From positions 1-18,215 of the forward strand of contig CAZJNX010000092.1 of the NCBI GenBank assembly GCA_964547415.1: a DNA stretch of 18,215 nt, given 5' to 3'. Position numbers and translations under genes: made by a program. Numbering within the stretch: position 1 is the first letter of the stretch; every line of letters starts with the position of its first letter. Positions 13,811 through 18,215 of this stretch are shown here, in pieces. The notes under the pieces are model-generated. The model ran no database searches. It was not told the origin of the DNA and worked only from the letters and a program-made list of their open reading frames with translations. Source of the DNA: CAZJNX01 sp964547415 (lineage in GTDB: Bacteria; Pseudomonadota; Alphaproteobacteria; Rhizobiales; Amorphaceae).

Positions 13811-14995
13811 TCAGCCCGCGAGCGCGACGCCCGCGCGCGGGCTGAAAGTGACGAACACCCGCTCGTCCCAGGTGACGGCGTCCTCCTCGGCCCGGTCCAC
13901 GTTCGCCTTCATGACGTCGATCCGCCGGCCGCCGTCGAGGATCACCCGGTAGATGGACTGGTTGCCGAGGTAGGCGATCTCCTCCACCGTGCCGGGCAGC
14001 CCGTTCACCGGCGGCGCGGGCGCGGTGCGCTCGAGGCGCAGCTTCTCCGGCCGGATCGCCACCCACAGGCGCGTCCCCTCCTCCGCCTCGATCGGCTGGG
14101 CGAGGGCGACGCGGGCGGCGGGCGCGTCGAGGGCGACGACGATCCCCTCCTCGGTGCGCTCCGCGAGGCTCCCCTCGAACAGGTTCACCGACCCCAGGAA
14201 GTCGGCGACGAAGCGGGAGGCGGGGCGCTCGTAGAGCTCCTGGGGCGGACCGATCTGGACGATGCGGCCCCGGTCCATGACGCCGATGCGGGTGGACAGG
14301 GTCATCGCCTCCTCCTGGTCGTGGGTGACCACGATGAAGGTGATGCCGAGGCTCTCCTGGATGCGTACGAGCTCGAACTGTGTCTCCCCGCGCAGCTTCT
14401 TGTCGAGCGCAGCGAGCGGCTCGTCCAGCAGGATCAGCTTGGGCGCCTTGACGAGGGCGCGGGCGAGCGCGACCCGCTGGCGCTGGCCACCCGACAGCTG
14501 ATGGGGTTTCCTGTCGCCGTAGCCCTCGAGCTGGACGAGGCGCAGCATCTCCGCGACCCGCTCGGCGATCTCGCCCCGCGGCCGGCCCTCCCGGCGGAGG
14601 CCGTAGCCGATGTTCTTCGCCACCGACATGTGGGGAAAGAGAGCGTAGGACTGGAACATGAGGTTGACCGGCCGCTCCCACGGGGGAACGGCGGTCATGT
14701 CCTGCCCGTCGATCTCGATGGCGCCCGCGGTCGGCGTCTCGAAGCCCGCGAGCATCCTCAGCAGCGTCGTCTTGCCCGAGCCCGACCCGCCGAGGAGGCC
14801 GAACAGCTCCCCCCGGTAGATGTCGAGGGACACCTCGTCGACGGCCGTCACCGGCCCGAAGGTCTTGGTGACGCCCCGGATCCGCACGAACGGGACGGCC
14901 TCCGGGTCCGTCCACGGCCGCGTGACGGCCGCGCTCGCCATTTCGCCCGCGGCCCCGGCGGCGGGCGGGCGGCCCTTCGTGACGGCGTCCTGCAC
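13811..14995 (-). CDS. potG: Polyamine ABC transporter ATPase (PotG/PotA)
   Basis: Cytoplasmic ATPase that drives the importer; 394 residues from the GTG at 14995. The nucleotide-binding domain has Walker A GGSGSGKT (69-76, with Gly where GPSGCGKT is usual), Q-loop Gln 115 (NLMFQSYALFPHM), signature LSGGQ (167-171), Walker B LILLDE (187-192) and the switch His in VVTHDQEEA. The C-terminal TOBE-like region starts around residue 260 (GSVNLFEGSL, WVAIRPEKLRL, EIAYLGNQSIYRV). The GTG is preceded by GGGGGAG with six bases spacing. The ATG at 14941, 18 codons in, lacks such a site but starts nearer the family's usual N-terminus. Position second after potF suggests the potG name; the sequence alone does not separate PotG from PotA. 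Confidence 0.94.
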   Translation of the reverse strand: MQDAVTKGRPPAAGAAGEMASAAVTRPWTDPEAVPFVRIRGVTKTFGPVTAVDEVSLDIYRGELFGLLGGSGSGKTTLLRMLAGFETPTAGAIEIDGQDMTAVPPWERPVNLMFQSYALFPHMSVAKNIGYGLRREGRPRGEIAERVAEMLRLVQLEGYGDRKPHQLSGGQRQRVALARALVKAPKLILLDEPLAALDKKLRGETQFELVRIQESLGITFIVVTHDQEEAMTLSTRIGVMDRGRIVQIGPPQELYERPASRFVADFLGSVNLFEGSLAERTEEGIVVALDAPAARVALAQPIEAEEGTRLWVAIRPEKLRLERTAPAPPVNGLPGTVEEIAYLGNQSIYRVILDGGRRIDVMKANVDRAEEDAVTWDERVFVTFSPRAGVALAG

Positions 14996-15024
14996 CGGCG
15001 TCTCCCCCGGGAACGGCGGCGCGA

Positions 15025-16122
15025 TCAGCGGCCCGTCTTGAGGCGGGTGAAGGCGCGGGTGAGCTGCCGGTCGAACCGCGGGGAGTGGGCCTTGAGGGCG
15101 AACAGCTTGTCCTTCACCGCGTCGGGCGGGTAGATGCCCGGATCCTGCTTCACCTCGTCGTCCACCATCGGCAGGGAGGCGGGCACGGCGTTGGCATAGA
15201 ACACGTAGTTGGAGTTGTTCGCCGCCACCGTCGGGTCCAGGAGAAAGTTGATGAAGGCGTGGGCGGCGTCCGGGTTCGGCGCGTCGGCCGGAACGGCGAG
15301 CATGTCGAACCAGATGACGGTGCCTTCCTCCGGAATCGTGTAGGCGATGTCGACGCCGTTGCCGGCCTCTGCCGCCCGGTCGCGGGCCTGCAGGATGTCG
15401 CCGGAGTAGCCGAAGGCGATGCAGATCTCGCCGTTCGCCAGGTCGTTGATGTACTGCGACGAGTTGAAGTAGCGGATGGAGGGCCGGACGGACTCCAGCA
15501 GCGCCTGTGCCTTCTCGAGGTCCGCCGGGTCCTCGCTGTTGGGGTCGAGGCCGAGGTAGTTCATCGCCGCCGAGTAGATGTCGGGCGCCTCGTCGATCAT
15601 GGCGATGCCGCAGTCGGCGAAGTTCTGCGCCACCGCCGGGTCGAAGATGAGGTCGAAGCTGCCCGTCGGCGCGTCCGGCATCCGCGCGGCGATCGCGTCC
15701 ACGTTGTAGCCGATCCCGGTGGTGCCCCACATGTAGACGGCGCCGTACTTGTTGCCCGGGTCGTTCGCCTCCACCGCCTTCATGATGGAGGGATCGAGGT
15801 TGTCGAAGTTCGGGAGCTTCGAACGGTCGAGCTCCTGGAACACTCCGGCCTGGATCTGCCGCTCGAGGAAGTTGGCCGACGGCACCACCACGTCGTAGCC
15901 CGACGAGCCGGCGAGCAGCTTCGCCTCCACGACCGAGTTGTTGTCGAAGACGTCGTAGTTGACGTTGATCCCGGTCTCCTGCTGGAAGGTCGGGAGCGTG
16001 TCCGCCGCGATGTAGTCGGACCAGTTGTAGACGTTGACGGTCCCGCCGTCCTGGGCCGCGGCGGCGAGCGGGAGGAGGGCGGCCGCGAGGGCGCCCGCGA
16101 GGGGGGCAGGGATCGGTCGCAT
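15025..16122 (-). CDS. potF: Periplasmic polyamine-binding protein PotF
   Basis: Extracytoplasmic solute-binding protein of 365 residues that captures putrescine or spermidine for the importer. The signal peptide covers about residues 1-23 (MRPIPAPLAGALAAALLPLA, cut near AAA/QDG). The mature start VNVYNWSDYIA is diagnostic of PotF/PotD; Trp34, Ser35 and Asp36 belong to the pocket. Other expected pocket residues are Asp242 in GYSGD and Asp273 in WFD; Tyr309 in VFYANA is likely another. IRYFNSSQYINDLANGEICI and DPGIYPP match PotF closely. Where E. coli PotF has Phe276 this protein has Trp271, and its Trp244 is Tyr239 here, so specificity may differ. The ATG at 16122 is supported by GGAG 11 bases upstream. 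It is first in the operon and divergent from the AI-2E gene. Confidence 0.95.
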   Translation of the reverse strand: MRPIPAPLAGALAAALLPLAAAAQDGGTVNVYNWSDYIAADTLPTFQQETGINVNYDVFDNNSVVEAKLLAGSSGYDVVVPSANFLERQIQAGVFQELDRSKLPNFDNLDPSIMKAVEANDPGNKYGAVYMWGTTGIGYNVDAIAARMPDAPTGSFDLIFDPAVAQNFADCGIAMIDEAPDIYSAAMNYLGLDPNSEDPADLEKAQALLESVRPSIRYFNSSQYINDLANGEICIAFGYSGDILQARDRAAEAGNGVDIAYTIPEEGTVIWFDMLAVPADAPNPDAAHAFINFLLDPTVAANNSNYVFYANAVPASLPMVDDEVKQDPGIYPPDAVKDKLFALKAHSPRFDRQLTRAFTRLKTGR

Positions 16123-16378
16123 GGCTCGGAGCTCCGGGTCGGTGCGGGATCGGGTCCGGCGACACTTTTCCGGATCGGGCCCGCCGGTCAAGGCCGACGC
16201 GCATGGCTGACCCGCTCCGAGCGGACGGCGCGGCGAGCGGGCCGCCCGCGCAAGGCGAGCGGAACCCCACCCCGACCCTCCCCATTGCCCGCACGAGCCG
16301 GCCATGTGCCGCAAGGTCGCGGCGCGGCCCCCGCGCCGGATCCACGCGGTCCCCGGCGCGCAACCGCGAAGGCGCCCC

Positions 16379-17653
16379 GTGAACGACGATCTCCGAGACA
16401 TCGAGCGGCGCGAGCCCTCCTCCCCCGGTGCGGCCGCGGGCGCGCCGCGGCGCTTCACGGTGGTCACCTGGCTCCTCGTGGTGGTGGCCGTGGTGCTGGT
16501 CGGCTGGGCGCTCCGGGCGGCCGGGGTGGTCGCGATTCCCGTCATCGCCTCGCTGTTCATCGCGCTCGCCGTGGCCCCGGTCGCGGACTGGGTGAAGGCG
16601 CGGGTCCCCACGCGCCTGCGCCGCCTCGGCGACGCGGCGGCCATGGCCGTCGTCCTTCTCGTGCTCGCGGCCTTCTTCGCAGGCATCACGGTGAGCGCCC
16701 AGCAGGCCGTCTCGGAGTTCGGCGGCCTCTACGAGGAGGTCCAGAGCGCCCTCGACACCGCCGGCGAGCGGGTGGACGGGGGGCGTGCCGGCGAGACCGG
16801 GGGCGGCCCCGCCGCCCCGGACGACGGGGAGGCGCCCGACCCGGCGGACGGCGGCGTCACGGCGGCGCCCCCCGGCCCCGCAGCGGGCGCGGACGGCAAC
16901 GGCAACGGCCTCTTCCGCGACCTGAAGGACCGGGCCGGCGCCGCGCTCGCCCGCTCGGGCGGCGACCTCGCCGGCTGGGCGTCGAGCTACGCCACCACCG
17001 TCCTCAACTCGGTCACGGCGGTCATCGCCGCCCTCACCCTCATGTTCTTCCTCGTGCTCCTGATGCTGATCGAGGCGCCCCGCTGGCGCGCCAAGGGGGC
17101 CGCGCTGATGGGCGATCGCCAGGTCGGCGAGTGGCGGGACACGATGGCGGTCGTCGCGAAGAGCTTCCGCTGGTACCTGATCGTGCGCGGTGCCCTCGGC
17201 GCGGTCACGGCGACGCTCTACGTGCTGTGGATGTGGCCGTTCGGCGTCGGCCTCCTGCTGGTGTGGTGGGTGCTGACCTTCTTCCTCAACTTCATCCCCA
17301 CCCTCGGCTCGATCATCGCAGGCGTCCTGCCGGTCCTCTACGCCCTCGTCACCAAGGACTTCCAGACCGCGTTGCTCGTGGCGCTCGGCCTCCTCGTCAT
17401 CGAGCAGATCATGGGCAACTACGTGGATCCGCGCATGCTCGGCAAGCAGCTGTCCCTGTCGCCGCTCGTCACCTTCGTCGCCCTCGTCTTCTGGGGGTGG
17501 ATGTGGGGGGTGGCCGGGGCGCTGCTCGCCGTTCCCATCACCATCCTGTTCGTGATCGTGGGCGCCCACGTCCATGCCCTGCGCCCGCTCGCCCTCCTCC
17601 TGTCGGACGAGACGAACCTTTCCGCCCTCGACAAGGTGGCGACCCGCCGCTGA
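16379..17653 (+). CDS. AI-2E (DUF20) family transporter
   Basis: Integral membrane protein of 424 residues from the GTG at 16379. The family includes E. coli TqsA (AI-2 export) and several putative permeases, so the substrate here is open. Membrane segments cluster at about 28-65 and 85-105, then in the C-terminal half from about 208 on. The family hallmark FFLNFIPTLGSIIAG lies in the second half, and GNYVDPRMLGKQLSLSPLVT follows. Residues about 128-178 are a Gly/Ala/Pro/Asp-rich linker in the loop after the third segment, less typical of the family. The GTG is preferred because AAGG sits six bases before it; an ATG at 16304 lacks a binding site and adds an Arg/Pro-rich leader. It is divergent from potF, with 256 bases between them. 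Confidence 0.9.
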   Translation: MNDDLRDIERREPSSPGAAAGAPRRFTVVTWLLVVVAVVLVGWALRAAGVVAIPVIASLFIALAVAPVADWVKARVPTRLRRLGDAAAMAVVLLVLAAFFAGITVSAQQAVSEFGGLYEEVQSALDTAGERVDGGRAGETGGGPAAPDDGEAPDPADGGVTAAPPGPAAGADGNGNGLFRDLKDRAGAALARSGGDLAGWASSYATTVLNSVTAVIAALTLMFFLVLLMLIEAPRWRAKGAALMGDRQVGEWRDTMAVVAKSFRWYLIVRGALGAVTATLYVLWMWPFGVGLLLVWWVLTFFLNFIPTLGSIIAGVLPVLYALVTKDFQTALLVALGLLVIEQIMGNYVDPRMLGKQLSLSPLVTFVALVFWGWMWGVAGALLAVPITILFVIVGAHVHALRPLALLLSDETNLSALDKVATRR

Positions 17654-17684
17654 GCGGGCGCGCGCCGCCGCCTGCAACAAAACC

Positions 17685-17713
17685 TTCACATGGTCTCTCC
17701 TCCACCGTGTTAT
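17685..17713 (+). promoter_or_regulatory. ppk2 sigma-70 type promoter
   Basis: TTCACA (17685-17690, five of six matches to TTGACA) is followed after 17 bases by TGTTAT (17708-17713, four of six matches to TATAAT). It lies in the short gap after the AI-2E gene, about 63 bases before the kinase ATG. Confidence 0.6.
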
Positions 17714-17776
17714 CAGGGCGCGTGCGCGGGCCATCGCGGGTCCGCCGCGGGACCGCCGGACGACGTGGAGACGAGG

Positions 17777-18215
17777 ATGAGCGCCCCCGACAGCGAGAAC
17801 GACACGCCCGACTGGCTCAAGGCGGAGCTCGAGGACGCCCTCGACGAGGATCTGGAGCTCGAATTCGGCGACGCTGCCCTGTCCCTCGAGATCAAGCGGA
17901 TCTACAAGGAACGGCACCGCGACTGGCTGCCGCGGGAGGTCTACTTCCCGGCGCTGATCCGCCTGCAGGCCGAGCTGATCAAGATGCACCACTGGGTGGA
18001 GACCACCGGCGCCAAGGTGCTCGTCGTCTTCGAGGGGCGGGACAGCGCGGGCAAGGGGGGCGTCATCAAGCGCATCACCCAGCGGCTCAACCCGCGGGTG
18101 TGTCGCGTGGTCGCGCTGCCGAAGCCGTCGGACCGCGAGCGCACCCAGTGGTACTTTCAGCGCTATGTCTCCCACCTGCCGGCCGGCGGCGAGATCGTGC
18201 TGTTCGACCGCTCCT
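17777..18215 (+). CDS. ppk2: Polyphosphate kinase 2 (PPK2), 3' end outside the window
   Basis: Cytoplasmic enzyme that transfers phosphate between polyphosphate and nucleotides. Only the first 146 codons are present; the frame is open at the right edge. An acidic leader (residues 1-35) is followed by IYKERHRDWLPREVYFPALI, LQAELIKMHHWV, and the Walker A VVFEGRDSAGKGG (about 83-95), the PPK2 form GxDxAGKGG. RITQRLNPRVCRVVALPKPS and WYFQRYVSHLPAGGEI follow, then Walker B VLFDRS, where the window ends just before the expected WYNR lid motif. The ATG at 17777 has GGAG with an ideal six-base spacing. The single-domain class I type seems likely, but the missing C-terminus prevents a firm subclass or nucleotide preference. 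Confidence 0.95.
   Translation, partial: MSAPDSENDTPDWLKAELEDALDEDLELEFGDAALSLEIKRIYKERHRDWLPREVYFPALIRLQAELIKMHHWVETTGAKVLVVFEGRDSAGKGGVIKRITQRLNPRVCRVVALPKPSDRERTQWYFQRYVSHLPAGGEIVLFDRS

Noticed and set aside
16163..16191. Possible potF promoter (TTGACC at 16191-16186, minus strand)
   Set aside because: The -35 box is good, but the sequence 16-18 bases downstream (around AAAGTG) does not resemble a -10 box.
13811..18175. A 1454-codon minus-strand frame running from beyond the AI-2E gene through potG
   Set aside because: Only its C-terminal part (from 14995) encodes the ATPase. The rest is antisense to ppk2 and the AI-2E gene, or out of frame with potF.

Overview
This 18.2 kb window is very GC-rich (most codons end in G or C) and looks like the chromosome of an alphaproteobacterium, probably Hyphomicrobiales (Rhizobiales) or a close relative. 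The reasons are an RpoH2-type heat-shock sigma factor beside a CarD-family protein and a seven-iron ferredoxin, a SUV3-like helicase next to a small S4 protein, a DUF3108 protein opposite rpmB, and a potFGHI-type polyamine operon. From memory, the order rpmB / DUF3108 / helicase / S4 / fdxA / carD / rpoH2 is a common alphaproteobacterial chromosomal block.

Region by region. 1-2592 is a graveyard of insertion sequences: the rest of an IS110-family transposase (+), a broken IS3-family orfA (+), and an IS630-family orfA (-) whose helix-turn-helix segment has been amplified into at least eight tandem copies. A 100-N assembly gap lies inside that array. 2866-9480 is a minus-strand housekeeping and stress block: helicase, S4 protein, fdxA, carD, rpoH2. 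carD ends in a near-perfect intrinsic terminator and fdxA has a good promoter of its own. 9706-10551 is a secreted DUF3108 protein (-), divergent from rpmB (+), which is followed by a YhhQ-type queuosine-precursor transporter (+). 12015-16122 is a complete minus-strand polyamine ABC importer in the order potF-potG-potH-potI. 16379-17653 is an AI-2E (DUF20) family membrane protein (+). A PPK2 polyphosphate kinase (+) begins at 17777 and runs off the right edge.

How the parts fit. The sigma factor, RNA-polymerase-binding CarD protein, ferredoxin, S4 protein and RNA helicase form a plausible stress and RNA-metabolism neighbourhood, though apparently as several transcripts. The polyamine importer is a self-contained unit: binding protein, ATPase and two permeases. 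I see no defence system, CRISPR array, rRNA or convincing tRNA. The most unusual feature is the IS630-derived tandem array with a hairpin in most units. It looks like decayed and amplified transposon DNA rather than a proven functional system.
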